Positions 1-10,079 of a stretch of 64,000 bases of DNA are shown one piece after another. The notes under the pieces were generated by a model. It saw only the letters and a program-made list of their open reading frames with translations. It had not been told where the DNA came from and made no database searches. The position numbers and the translations under genes were made by a program. How positions within the stretch are numbered: the first letter of the stretch is position 1; each line of letters begins with the position of its first letter. The stretch comes from Mesostigma viride (lineage: Eukaryota; Streptophyta; Mesostigmatophyceae; Mesostigmatales; Mesostigmataceae). Location of the stretch: positions 89,215-153,214 of the forward strand of contig RPFO01001032.1 in the NCBI GenBank assembly GCA_009746045.1, given 5' to 3'.

Positions 1-184
1 CCGGTCGTATCGAAGACAACCTATCCCTCGAAGGCACTTTAAAAGTGCGCGGATGTTCGCGGTGCATAACCTGCGCATCTACCAATGGCACACTCAATCC
101 AGAACGCATTAAATTTTTAATTATAAGTACGAAATTTTTTAAACTGAGTCGCCACATCAAAATCAATACGATTCCACAAAACCA

Positions 185-1070
185 TCAAGTACGGTCAAAA
201 AACTTTCTGATATCGTGGGTGTTCAGTTTCTTGAGCCTCTTGGCCTCCCTCTCCTCCCTATCCGCCTTCTTGGCGGCCTCCTTCTCTCTCTTCTTCCTCT
301 CCTCGTACTCTCGCGCCCTCTGGGCACGAAAGGCCACCGCGGCCTTCTCGGCCTCCCTGCCTAATCGCTGCTCCCTGTCGAGGGTGACGGCCTTCACCAC
401 CTTCTCGTCCTCCAGCAAAAACAACTTGTCCATGTCAACCCCCAAGGAAGACGGCACGCGTTTTGCCACCCTGGCCCTGGCCTTTAACATATCCTGGCGG
501 TGGTGGGGAGACAGCCCCTCTGCCATCAGGTATCTGGACAGGGTGTGGTACCTCCTGAGGATGACAGAGGGCTCTGTGGGGGACTCTGTATCCAGCATGG
601 TCTTAAATTTGTCAAACTTCGCCGTGCAGGCGTCGGAAATGTCGATGCTCCCATCCAGCAAGTATTCCCACAGCAGCTGCTGGTCCTCCCCACTCAGCTG
701 GTTGGTCTCATCAAAAACTGCCTGCACATTGCCCATCTGTCTCTGTAGAGAAGAAATCTTCTGGCTCTGACAAAAGGTAAATCAGCTCCTGCTCCAATTC
801 TCGCCGCAGTTGCTCGCTTTCGGCCGCGCTCCCGGGCGTATCGGGCTCTTTACGCCGGGCCTGCTCGGACTGCTTGTATCTTTCCAGCCACTGCAGGATG
901 AAGGGAGGTGTGAAATTCTCCCAATCCTCCTGGGTGCCACCCCAGCTGGGGGATGAGTCCAGCGGAGAAGAGGAGAGCAGGAAGCTCCAATCCACAGAGT
1001 TCAGGAGGGACTGCCCCCCCACTGGTTGCTGCTGATGAATTTCCTCAGGAGTATGGAGCTCTGGTGACAT
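185..1070 (-). CDS. Coiled-coil protein in two overlapping frames (frameshift or splicing)
   Basis: Not recognised. Two open frames follow each other on this strand. The first (1070 to 711) starts at an ATG directly after CTTTTCCCAG, a good 3' splice acceptor, so an upstream exon is likely. It ends in a charged helix (RRELEQEL). The second (736 to 185) opens with a helical stretch and ends in a highly charged Arg/Glu/Lys coiled coil (EERKKREKEAAKK) and a basic tail. The frames overlap around 711-736 where the helix appears to continue in the other frame, so a one-base shift or a very small splice event joins them. The left flank to position 1 shows nothing recognisable. The composition resembles the coiled-coil genes at 3.1-4.5 and 36.9-38.4 kb. 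Confidence 0.4.
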
Positions 1071-1319
1071 CTGGGAAAAGAATCAGCATGAGACACCATG
1101 CACAAGGAGGAAACGCGGCAGAAAACGGATAAAACAACTCTCTCAATGCATGTGAAAAATCCAGGGAAAGCAGGATTGAACAATTCAGGGAATTCTTTGA
1201 CTGATTCCTCCTTGGAGGCCTGCCACACTGACTTATTACAGGCTGCAGAATCCAAATGCATCCTCCAATTGCCCCATTACCTGTGCCAAACCCTTGTGCT
1301 GTTCTTGTTTTTCAGAGCG

Positions 1320-2035
1320 CAGACTCGGCGAAGTTGCGGATGATGGCCGCTTGTCCCAATAAATTCCGCGCACCTGGCGGAATTCCAAGTGGCCCCCGTC
1401 AGCCCGGCTGTTATTCCCGGTAAGCGCGCCAGTCCGGCCAAGTTCGAAGTGAGCTCCCCTCATGTAACTCACAAATATCTGACACTTTTCCACTGACATC
1501 TGGCCAAAATCTTTGTGAGTGTCTGCCATATATGATTTGCTACCCGGCCCTAAACGCAAAATCTGACGGCGTGCCGTCAGTCGAACGACGAAAGCGGCGG
1601 AATAAGGGTGTCGCTTCGGGTAACCGGCGGATGTCAGGAGTGGGGCCCTCGTCAGTCAGGCTGTTATTCCCTGGAAGCGCGCCAGCCCGGCCAAATTCGA
1701 AAGTCCTGAATCTTTTGCTTCCCTGCTGCAACTCTCAAATATCTGGCACTTGTTTACAAAATCTTCATCAGGATCTGCAAGTTGAGATTTGATCATTTTT
1801 TAATCGATTTATTATTTTTCTACCCTGCCTTGAGACCAAATCGGACGGCGTACCGTCAGTCGAATGACGACAGCGGCGGAAAAAGAGTGTCGCTTTGGGT
1901 ACCCGGCAGACCACAGAATGGTGTCACAAGTGAGGGGTGAGGCAGCCACCCGGCCGTAACGGCGTAATCGGGCGGGACACCCTCGGTTATGTGGCGCCAG
2001 CGGCGGTAAAAGCGCGCCAAAGATCAAAGCGGCTG
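1320..2035. repeat. Diverged dispersed repeat copies, GC-rich
   Basis: Three stretches share words such as GACGGCGTGCCGTCAGTCGA, CGGCGGAATAAG/CGGCGGAAAAAG, GTGTCGCTT and GGCTGTTATTCCC. The copies run at about 1345-1510, 1545-1745 and 1835-2030. No clear ends or coding capacity are seen. Similar CCGGC-rich text returns at 8.2-8.7 and 8.85-9.05 kb. One plausible minus-strand exon (SEKQEQHKGLAQ followed by GTAATG) ends near 1277. Confidence 0.45.
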
Positions 2036-2339
2036 GAATATGTTAAGTGGCCACCCAAGACACTTCAGACATTCAAGACACAGCCCCCCTGGACAGCCAG
2101 TCTTCACAGTCTTTACCCAGTCTTCACACTGTCACCACCAACCCAATCCATCTCTCTGCCTGGACACAGATGTCCATTGTCATGGCTACTACTCTTGGGA
2201 CTTCATCGGGCAGCGCCGGCAGGAATGCGGTGAGTGCTGCCTTTTTGCTGTCCTTGCAAAGTTGTTGTGATCCTGCCAATGCAGGCCTCTTTAGTTTTTC
2301 TATCCAGGCCAGGAGGGGCACTTTCATTGCAATCATGTT

Positions 2340-3060
2340 TTTGGTTGCTTCACATTCCGTTTGCCGCCGCTTATCCGGCATGTGCAAGCATTCAGAAGTT
2401 ATTTGTACAATGCAGGAGGGTTGGTAGCACTTTCTTGGGCCCTTAAAGCTTTCATTACCCTAGATTTTCCTGGCTGCTTTATCCGTTTGCCGCCGGTTGT
2501 CCGAAACTGTGCAGGCATTCAAAGGCTTTTTGTACAATGCAGGACTGGTGGATCCACTTTCTTGAACCCTTTCAGCACCCCTATATTTTCCTGGCTGCTT
2601 CATCCGTTTGCCGCCGCCTGTCCGAAACTGTGCAGGCATTCAAAGGCTTTTTGTACAATGCAGGACTGGTGGATCCACTTTCTTGAACCCTTTCAGCACC
2701 CCTATATTTTCCTGGCTGCTTCATCCGTTTGCCGCCGCCTGTCCGAAACTGTGCAGGCATTCAAGGCTTTTTGTACAATGCAGGACTGTTGGATCCACTT
2801 TCTTGAACCCTTTCAGCACCCCTTATATTTTCCTGGCTGCTTCATCCGTTTGCCGCCGCCTGTCCGAAACTGTGCAGGCATTCACAGGCTTTTTGTACAA
2901 TGCAGGACTGTTGGATCCACTTTCTTGAACCCTTTCAGCACCCCTTATATTTTCCTGGCTGCTTCATCCGTTTGCCGCCGCCTGTCCGAAACTGTGCAGG
3001 CATTCACAGGCTTTTTGTACAATGCAGGACTGCTGGATCCACTGTCTTGGGCCCTTTCGT
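2340..3060 (+). repeat. 121-122 bp minisatellite, about six copies
   Basis: The block TTTCCTGGCTGCTTCATCCG ... CAATGCAGGACTG recurs at about 2466, 2587, 2708, 2829 and 2951, with degenerate copies at both ends. The period is not a multiple of three, so the long open frame here changes phase in every copy and is not a protein. The array sits between a strong splice donor (GCG|GTGAGT at 2230) and an acceptor (GCACATGCAG ending at 3127) and is probably intronic. Every copy carries its own pyrimidine-poor TGCAGG sites. Confidence 0.8.
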
Positions 3061-3127
3061 TTCAGCTCACTTCAATTTTCCCTTTGCTGCTTTACCTGAC
3101 TGCGCTTATTATCCTGTGCACATGCAG

Positions 3128-4529
3128 AACCGGCAGCAGTTAAACATCAACGACCCCAACGCATACATCCCCATGGAAAGGTGGAAGGGGCTCGACAAAT
3201 GCATCCACGCCCTCACGGACTATCCGGGGCATAAGGATCCGGGAGGCGCTGGATGCCGCGCTCCAGGAACGCGGTCTGAGAAACCCATCGTGGAAGGCCG
3301 GGCGGGGCGGCCACTCGCTACACCCAATTCTGGCGTACCACGTGTGCCTTAACAACCCCGAGCTGGCGAGTGAGCTCCCCCTGCTAGTCAAGTACTTCCA
3401 CAACAACGGATGGGAGCTTCCCGACCAGGGCCTGCGGGAGCTGGAGCAGGCCAGCCGGGTGAGCCCTCACACCCCAGTGTTCGAGCGCAACGAAGTCGCG
3501 GACCGGCTCAAGGAGGAGCTGAAGGAGAAAGAAAAGGAGCTGAAGGAGCAGCAACTGGACTTCGGGCGCCAGATCGACGTGTACAAGCAGCAGCAGGCCC
3601 AGGACAACGCGAGCATGGTCGCCATAAACCGCGCGCACCTCGAGATGGTGAAGGAGAACCACGAGCTTGTGAGCGAAATCTCCGACCGCGTGGAGGAGAT
3701 ATCCAAGCTGACGGAGGAGAACGCCGTACTGCGGCTGGAGCTGAAGGAGAGTTGCGATATGGTCGAGCGCCTGCAGCAGGAGCTCCAGGAGGAGGAGGAG
3801 AGGCGCCTCCTGGAGCTGCAGCGGGCGGGAGAGGTCGCCACCAAGGAGCTGCAGAGGTTCCGGGAGCATGCCGAGAGAGAGACCGCCCAGAAGGTGGCGG
3901 ACATCGAGAAGGCCCTGAACGACATCACCGAGAGGGAGGTTCAGAAGCACGCCGGGCAGCTGGCCAGCGAGCTGGTCGCCGTCAAGGGGCGGCTTGACGA
4001 GAGCCGCGACGAAATCGCGAGGCTGACGGAGAAGCTGGAGGAGACGGACGCGAAGTTGCGGGACGAGATGCGGGACTCGGCGGTGATGGAGATGCAGCTG
4101 GGGTGGAAGGCGGACGGGTACGACAAACTCAGCCAGGAGAAGGAGATCATCGACAAGGTTTACGAGCGGGTCACCACGGGGGTGCGGACGATCAAGGCGC
4201 TCGGCCTCGGAACCGCCTCCCTGACGCTGACCAAGCAGCTCATGGTCGAGATCGCGACCGAGTTCGCCAGGGTGTCCAGGTGCTGCCCGCACGCTGTCCG
4301 TGGGCTCCCGGGGTACGTGCACGACATGGTGGAGTTCCGGGTGACCCAGATCTTCGCGCGCAAGTGGACCAGGCTGGTGCTGGCGTGCGACCGCCACCGC
4401 TGGTCCCTGGAGATGGCGCGCCTCTACGTGACCGTCACCGAGCCGCTGGGCGGTGGCGCGCGGATCAGCGGGCACCCCACCATCCCCGACGGGGTGCTGA
4501 CCCTCGTCGACCTGGCCACCCTCGAGTAG
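3128..4529 (+). CDS. Long coiled-coil protein, probably spliced, one frameshift
   Basis: Not recognised as a family. From about 3480 to 4160 the protein is a near-continuous coiled coil rich in Glu/Lys/Leu heptads (RLKEELKEKEKELKEQQLDF); the last 130 residues form a globular domain with two Cys and a basic centre. The 5' end looks spliced: the frame begins after an acceptor ending at 3127, and a preceding frame (2047-2229, starting GTG) ends at GCG|GTGAGT; both junctions are phase 0. Near 3228 the frame shifts by one base, since the sensible N-terminal reading (MERWKGLDKC) and the helical continuation (REALDAALQE) are in different frames. Whether this is decay or a sequence error cannot be told. 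The 3' end abuts an unrelated AT-rich fragment on the other strand. Confidence 0.55.
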
Positions 4530-4809
4530 ATTTGCCCGGATCGGATTTTTGTCTGCAGCGTCGTGTCGGTGTGGTTTTTGATAGGCGGCTCTTTGGATCG
4601 GCGCACTAGGCGCACTAGGTGCTGGCCGACGCTTTTAAAGGCAACTGGGTTATCTTTTTCTCTTGAGATCTGATGTAGACCATCTATTATTAATTCCCAG
4701 TCAGCAGGCATATTATTGACATCCCAACCATTTTCAATGGCTATTTTTTGCCTTAATTTGTCTAATGTGTACCCAAGTTCATTTTCTATGTCTTGCGCTG
4801 TTGGTATAG
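4530..4809 (-). other. AT-rich open fragment of foreign composition
   Basis: An open minus-strand frame directly downstream of the nuclease gene reads as a plausible helical peptide (IENELGYTLDKLRQKIA, then GWDVNNMPADWELIIDG). Its base composition is much more AT-rich than the genes on both sides, and it has no start codon of its own. It may be an exon or a fragment of a mobile-element gene. I do not recognise the family. Confidence 0.3.
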
Positions 4810-5346
4810 CTAGAGGGCCTTGCAGTGTCCCTCGGCTCGCATGACCTCGTTGATGCACAGGTTGGTGTCCTTGTCCACCAACCAGCCCAGCACGCGACCG
4901 AACGCGTCGTTGGAGTGACAGCGCAGCTCCAGGATCTTCGTGTTTTTGTCCACTCTCTCCTGTATGTCCGCCTGGCTCATCCCCTCGTCGTGGTCGTCCC
5001 ACGAGACGTTGGTGGTCAGCTGGAGCAGTCTCTTTCTGGCCAGTCTCGCGCGTTGTATAATAGCGTCCCTCTGCGGGACGTAGCGGAACGGCTTCAGCTC
5101 TTCCGTGTCGATACCCAGCAGCCGGACGGTCACCTTCATAGGCTGGCGTGTCCAGGGGTTCAGCGTGATTATTTTAACCGTGTCCCCGTCGCACACCTGG
5201 CACACCTTGCACTCTTTGAACACCAGCCCGTAAAAGGAGAAGGGCTTCACCTCGCTGTTCGTCAACGTAGCCAGGTCGGGCGCGGTCTCGCGGTCCCGCG
5301 GCATCAGTCCGGAGCTAACGGTCTTCAGCAATCCCGCGAACGACAT
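4810..5346 (-). CDS. Staphylococcal-nuclease-like (SNase/thermonuclease) protein
   Basis: Predicted Ca2+-dependent OB-fold nuclease of about 178 aa, within the usual SNase range. The order of motifs is canonical: CDGDTVKI (metal-binding Asp) near residue 54, VRLLGIDTEELK near 75 (Arg, Asp, Thr and catalytic Glu as in SNase), a long helix, and FGRVLGWLV near 150 carrying the second conserved Arg. The C-terminus NEVMRAEGHCKAL also fits the family. SNase proteins occur in several giant viruses as well as in cells. The ATG at 5346 is the first in frame. No signal peptide is evident. It lies in a minus-strand series with the HNH, zinc-motif and SET genes. Confidence 0.8.
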   Translation of the reverse strand: MSFAGLLKTVSSGLMPRDRETAPDLATLTNSEVKPFSFYGLVFKECKVCQVCDGDTVKIITLNPWTRQPMKVTVRLLGIDTEELKPFRYVPQRDAIIQRARLARKRLLQLTTNVSWDDHDEGMSQADIQERVDKNTKILELRCHSNDAFGRVLGWLVDKDTNLCINEVMRAEGHCKAL

Positions 5347-5391
5347 CGTGTTATACTAAGCAAGCGAGATAATTGATTGGATGATACTAGA

Positions 5392-6075
5392 CTAGACGGG
5401 GCACCGGTTGGCCTCCATCAGGCGCGCGTACAGCCTCATGGTGTCCTCGAACCGCTTGGCGTTGTTGCAGCCGTGACAGAGCAGGCGCGTGTTGCCGCAG
5501 TACGCGCGGTCCAGCGGGTCGGCCTTGTCCAGGGACAGCTCGTCCTCCTTGGGCCCGAACCCCATGGCGAAGGGCGTGCCGCACACCGCGCACTCCGGCG
5601 AGGCCACGAACCAGGCGTAGATCTGGGCAACCTCGTGAGAGTCGAAGCAGGGCCGCACGCCGTCCCGCTTCATGCGGGCGTTCGCGGACACGGCGCGGGA
5701 CTTCACGTACTCCCACATGCGGCTGTTCACCCCGCGCGGCTTGGGGATGCGCACCGGTGCGCTCCCCTTCCCGACCCTCGGCTTGTCCGAGGGCGCGCGC
5801 GCCGCCCACAGACCGCACAGCTCGGCTCGCTCGCGAGTGCGGGACAGCAGGTCGCGAGCGCCGTCCAGCGGGGTCACGGCGCACAAGGGGCACGACCACA
5901 CGCCCGGGGTGCTGAACACGGCGCGGGACGTGGTCACCGCCTGACCGCAGCGGTGGCAGGCGCCCGTCCACCGCTCCTTGGCGACGGATGGGGGGACAGG
6001 GGGGTAGCGCTTGACCCCCGCCAGACCGGCCACGTATCTCATGTGCACGTTGTACTGCCGCACGCGGGCCTCCAT
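5392..6075 (-). CDS. HNH-like endonuclease with zinc-binding cysteines
   Basis: A 227-aa protein with two Cys clusters. The N-terminal one is CHRCGQ...CPLCAV (residues about 40-65). The C-terminal domain reads CAVCGTPF, then LDKADPLDRAYCGNTR and LLCHGCNNAKR, which matches the beta-beta-alpha metal fold of HNH nucleases, where paired Cys stabilise the fold and an Asn/Asp-rich loop and final CN..K helix complete it. A classical first His is replaced by Asp, so activity is uncertain. HNH proteins are common in giant viruses and phages. The ATG at 6075 precedes the frame directly; the neighbours on the same strand are SNase and the small zinc-motif protein. Confidence 0.65.
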   Translation of the reverse strand: MEARVRQYNVHMRYVAGLAGVKRYPPVPPSVAKERWTGACHRCGQAVTTSRAVFSTPGVWSCPLCAVTPLDGARDLLSRTRERAELCGLWAARAPSDKPRVGKGSAPVRIPKPRGVNSRMWEYVKSRAVSANARMKRDGVRPCFDSHEVAQIYAWFVASPECAVCGTPFAMGFGPKEDELSLDKADPLDRAYCGNTRLLCHGCNNAKRFEDTMRLYARLMEANRCPV

Positions 6076-6119
6076 GCGATATGACTCTCGGTGAGATAAC
6101 TAATCACGGTGGATGAGGT

Positions 6120-6629
6120 CTACCTGGGGGCGGGGAATCCTTCGCGGAGGAGCAACCGCTTGTGCTTATCGTTGTATTTCTTCCTGATCTCGAAATCGTT
6201 GTGCAAGAACCACGACTCGATCTGGTGCTCCAAGTCCGGCCGCTGTTGTAGCAGTCGGTCTCTGTTCGCCTCGTTCCGTCGTATTTCTTCGTCCGCCCTT
6301 TCTTCGTCGGCGGTGATGAGACGTTTCAGCTCTGGCGCTTGACGGGCAAGCTCACGAGCGTCGTTGTCGTTCCATGCAGAGGTATCGGATCCGCTGTTGA
6401 TCTGTTCCGTGACGCGTTCGGCCGCCATCATCTCTTCGTACCTGTCATCATCGTGCCATCGGGGGGGGAAATGGATGGGAGGATCTTCTTCTCGGATCGC
6501 GCGCATGGGGTGCCTCTTCGCATTTACCGCGCGGGCATGCACGCCACACAGAGAGCCGAACAAGGGCTTAAATCGGCACCGAGGGCCGCGTGTCGTCCTG
6601 GCCGTGCACCTGCCTGATCGTTTCTTCAT
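6120..6629 (-). CDS. Small Cys/His zinc-motif protein (C-T-G-C...C-H type)
   Basis: The first 35 residues contain CTARTTRGPRCRF...LCGVH, a compact Cys/Cys/Cys/His motif often seen at the N-terminus of small giant-virus proteins of unknown function. The rest (about 130 aa) is charged and helical, ending in a basic stretch. The same N-terminal pattern occurs in this window at 42.27, 42.44, 43.50 and 45.49 kb. The start chosen is the ATG at 6629 just before the motif. The relation is seen directly; the zinc-binding role is inferred from residue spacing. Confidence 0.6.
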   Translation of the reverse strand: MKKRSGRCTARTTRGPRCRFKPLFGSLCGVHARAVNAKRHPMRAIREEDPPIHFPPRWHDDDRYEEMMAAERVTEQINSGSDTSAWNDNDARELARQAPELKRLITADEERADEEIRRNEANRDRLLQQRPDLEHQIESWFLHNDFEIRKKYNDKHKRLLLREGFPAPR

Positions 6630-6915
6630 AACGGGCACATATACCATTTTGCACGCATTTTTATTTGTAAGTGTGCTCCCTTTTGCTTTTTATTTGTAAG
6701 TGTTGGTAACTACCCTATTCGTAACTCTCTTACTCGCGACTATCTTCGTCGGTGCTGTCTTCTTTGCGCGCTTTGTGTGTTTTTCCATGATGTGAGAGGT
6801 AATAATGCGTTCTATAATAAAACACACATTTGACACGGAACAAAATACAAGCACTATCCCGTACAATAAATGAAAGTCTGGCGTGACAGTGGTCACGGTC
6901 CGCAGAGAGCATTAT
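6630..6915. other. AT-rich intergenic stretch
   Basis: This stretch between the zinc-motif and SET genes has no convincing gene. It contains two copies of the word TTTATTTGTAAGTGT (near 6660 and 6690). Short minus-strand frames here are basic and unrelated to anything I recognise. Confidence 0.4.
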
Positions 6916-7756
6916 TTAATCGCTCTCTGACACCACCTCCCAACGGAGGACCGGGTTGTTCTTGTAGGGCTCGACCGGGTGCCCAGGGCCATAGGTGGCC
7001 ACGAGCAGCTCCTCGCCCGCCGCGACCTGTCGAGTGGTGACGAGGCGCACTTCGCCCGCCCCCATCCAGGGCTCGCGGGTGAACTCGCAGTTCGCCGTCT
7101 GCTTGGTGTTACCCTCGGCGGTGTTGACGTAGTACGTCCAGTTGCGCACGACGGACGCGTCAATGTACACCGCGTACGAAGGAGTCTCGTGAGAGAAGAA
7201 AAGGAAATCGCTGTCCTCGGGGAAGCCCACCAGCCGACCTTTGCCGTTCTTGGGGTAAAACGTGATGACGCCAGCGAAGTACCCCAGCGTGACCCTGCAC
7301 GCGAGGACGCGCGGTACGGACGGGATGGATCATCAGCCCCGAGTCGCGTGCGGACACTATAATGACAGGCGAATGACAGAGGACGGCACCTTGCAAAGGA
7401 CAAAGACATCGACCTACCCCTCCCCCTTGATGTCCTGCACAGTCCGCACCCCGAGTCCCGGACCCTTCTCGCCCACCACGAACGCGGGGTGGTCTTCTGG
7501 CAAATCGAACACTTCAAAATCCAGGAAAAGGTCGGGGTGGCGGGTCCAGATGAAGTCCAGGCCGAGGGGGGTGGTGAGGTCTGCCACCGCCTTGGTGGAG
7601 TACAAAAACTGCTCCATGGGCGTCCTGAGTCGCCCCTCCACCTTCACGATTCTTTGAAACCACTCGTCTCGGGCCGCGTAGTGCGCGTAGGGCACTGTGG
7701 GTGACAGGACGCCCAACAAGGGGTGAAGAAAGCAGAACTCTCGTAAAAATTCCACA
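6916..7756 (-). CDS. SET-domain protein lysine methyltransferase, spliced
   Basis: Predicted histone or protein lysine methyltransferase. Exon A (7756-7418) ends GPGLGVRTVQDIKGEG, the G-x-G and I..GE start of a SET domain; exon B (7294-6916) continues GYFAGVITFYPKNGKG, then ends in the SET core with NTAEGN...ANCEF (the NH.C-like motif, His missing) and AAGEELLVATYG (the GEEL..YG motif). Joining across a GT-AG intron (7417-7295) gives a phase-2 codon and a continuous domain. Exon A begins after acceptor GTCACACAG, so at least one more upstream exon is expected; no ATG is in frame. SET proteins are known in giant viruses (vSET of chloroviruses) and in all eukaryotes. The replacement of His in the NHxxxPN region is unusual. 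Confidence 0.7.
7295..7417 (-). other. Spliceosomal-type GT-AG intron, 123 bp
   Basis: On the minus strand the donor reads GAGGG|GTAGGTC and the acceptor GCGTGCAG|GGTCACG. Without removal the frame has stops and no start; with removal the SET domain is continuous. Phase 2. Confidence 0.7.
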
Positions 7757-9042
7757 CTGTGTGACCGAACACCCGTGGCATGAAGGGGCTGCCCCTTCAG
7801 CAAGCAATGAGAAGCCGCAAGCGCGGCAGACGACGCGATTATTCACACCAGCACACAGGGGGGGTGTCAAATTGTGAGCAAGCTTCTGAGGGAGGGCAAA
7901 CATGGGGGTCACTGGACTGCTCACAGGCAGCTTTTGCATGCAGGGTGGGCCGCGAGCGCGGCAAAGAACGGATAATGCAAAACTCACCCATCTTAGCAGC
8001 CAGGGCACTTGGCACAGGTGCCTGTGCATTCTTGGGTGCCTGGTGAACTTTCCTCTTCTTCCCACTGCACACATGGCAAAAAGAGTGACAGGAGAGGATG
8101 CATGGATGTCTTTCATCAGCAGTCGCGGCGGAATGCCATCCATGCAGCTCTGGGCAAACACCTGGCCATCCATGCAAAAGAAACCCATTCATTAAGCGAT
8201 CCGGGAAGAAACGCGATTCGTGCCGCGTAATTCGACGCATTTGCACTCACCCGGCAGCAACGTAAGCCGACATCGTAAAGCCGGCAGGAATCACTCAAAG
8301 CAATTAACAATTTTCAGAGTGGCCCTGCTTATCAGCCCTGGGCACTCTCAATGCTGCAGTTCTTGGCCGCTTGCACCTCCTTCTGGCCCTCTTGGCATTA
8401 TTATGAAGTGTCTTGTTGGGTTGTCATGCAAGCAAAAAACCTCCTGCTAATTTGGGACTCACGCGCCAGACGCGGGAAAAATCTGGTTGGACCGGCGGAG
8501 GTCAGAATCAGCCACACTTTGGGTACCGGGGCAGTACCGGCGGTATACTCGGTGCGCTTGACAGTACCGGCGGTAAACAAGGGGCAGTACCACATATACT
8601 GCACTGGATTCGTACTAGCAGCCAATTTCGCGTTTCCAGCCGTACACGCGCCCGGTCGACGGTGGACGCGGCAGACGCGCGCCAACCATGGGCATGCATG
8701 CATGCTGCAGTTACCAGATTGCCGCCGCGTCTACCGGGAGGGGGGAAAAGGACAAAGCACAACAAATACCCTTGTGGAGTGGTGGGTGCCTCTTGAGACT
8801 GTGTGTGTGTGTGTGTGTGTGTGTGTTCAGGCTTTTAATGACTATTTGTGACAGGATTTTCGCCGGTTGTGTTATCTCACTTGTTTATTGCAATCTTGAA
8901 TTACTGCCCAGGAATTGCGCGGAACAGCGGCAACAATTTAGCGAGTGCAGCGGAATTCGTCTTTCTTTGCCGGATTTGCCGCGACGACGCCGCGAACGCG
9001 GCAGGGAAATATCGAAACCGTTAGAAGCCCGGCGGACGATAA
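7757..9042. repeat. Non-coding repeat-rich stretch with (TG)n
   Basis: No gene is supported. It holds CCGGC-rich text like that at 1.3-2.0 kb (8.2-8.3, 8.45-8.7, 8.86-9.04 kb), repeated words GCATGCATGCATGC and CCATCCATGCA, and a (TG)n microsatellite at about 8800-8826. It probably contains the 5' intron of the SET gene on one side and the promoter or 5' introns of the 9-kb gene on the other. Confidence 0.5.
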
Positions 9043-10079
9043 ATGGGTACAAGCTGGGATAGGATGGGTAGCTATGACCCTCTAAACATCTTCCAGGCCA
9101 GGAAGAGGGGGGCCTGGGCCAGGGTCATGGTACAGACCTTCATGGACCTGGCCATCAGCAATGTCTGGAATTTTTCCAGCTCCTCATGGAACCAGCTCAC
9201 ACTGGGGGAGCTCCTGGTGGCCTTCAAGGCCTGCAGGTAATTTTAAAACCTCACACCGTCGTTTTACGCCGGTCGTCGCCGAATCATGGTCTGTGTCCTC
9301 CATTATATTGGTGGTGATGGGGTCTTGATTGAATTTGTTGATTAATTGCATTGAAAATTCACACGCGTGTTCTCTGCTCTGTTCACACCCCTGCACGGTC
9401 GCGATGCAGTCTGTGGGATCCCCACAACTATCCGGCGTGCTGTATGCCGGACCCGGATATCAAGAACAGGGAGGGCACCCCCGAGTGGGATGCGTTCGGG
9501 GACACCCGATACGGGGTCATCCGCAAGTCACTCCACAAGGTCTACAAGTGTCTGGAGGTCGTCCTGCAGAAGACGTCCGATGACAGGGAGGAGGCGGAGA
9601 AGGTGCAGAGGATCACCGCGCTGGTCATCGAGATGCGCAGGATCACCGCCTACTACTGGGCGGCGTGCTACCCCTGGGCCGATTTGGACACCGGCCACAC
9701 CGACTACTACCGCCAGATGAGGATGAACCTCGGGGTCGGCTCCGTCCAGCGGCACGGCAATCTCATACCCGAGCATTACACGCTGGTGTGCTGGTACTCG
9801 ATGCCGACCGTCGCGGTATGGGACAAGGCCCGGAAGGCGTATTGGGACAAGGAGGAGGAGAAGAAGGTCGCTCCCACCGGTTGGGGGGAGCCCTTGTGGG
9901 TCCAGCTGAGGGACTCGGGCAAGTGGACCGCGCCGCCGATCACCGCGGCCACTGTCTCGTGTGACCCCCTCTGGTGGTCGTGTGACCCCCACTGGGGCGC
10001 GTCGGACGCTCAGACGCCGGCGCCCAGGAAGAGAGCCAGGAGGGTGGCCAGGAGGGTCTCCCCCCCCTGGCGTCCGTGA
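9043..10079 (+). CDS. Spliced gene of unknown function
   Basis: Not recognised. Exon 1 (from about 9043 or an upstream exon, to 9236) encodes LNIFQARKRGAWARV and TLGELLVAFKAC; exon 2 (9410-10079) continues with SLWDPHNYPACC and about 210 further residues. The GT-AG intron joins them in phase 2 in the same sense frame. Exon 2 is helical with conserved-looking aromatic residues (YYWAACYPWADLD, TLVCWYSMP) and ends in a basic Arg/Ala tail (RKRARRVARR) that may bind nucleic acid or act as a nuclear signal. The first ATG in exon 1 is at 9043, but a 3' splice site close to it could instead mark the exon start. Strongly GC-rich third positions support coding. Confidence 0.5.
9237..9409 (+). other. 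Spliceosomal-type GT-AG intron, 173 bp
   Basis: Donor GCAG|GTAATT and acceptor GCGATGCAG|TCTGTGG. The codon AG|T is restored and both flanking frames are open. The intron is AT-richer than the exons. Confidence 0.6.

Noticed and set aside
2361-3143. Long open frame over the 121-bp repeats
   Set aside because: The unit length is not a multiple of three, so each copy is read in another frame; the frame is open only because the repeat lacks stops.
3384-4475. Long minus-strand frame opposite the coiled-coil gene
   Set aside because: GC-rich third positions keep the opposite strand open; its Leu/His/Arg-rich product is a shadow.
9043-9240. Resemblance of the exon 1 peptide to a piggyBac transposase end
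   Set aside because: A splice donor and in-phase exon 2 show it continues into a different protein; no DDD motif is present.
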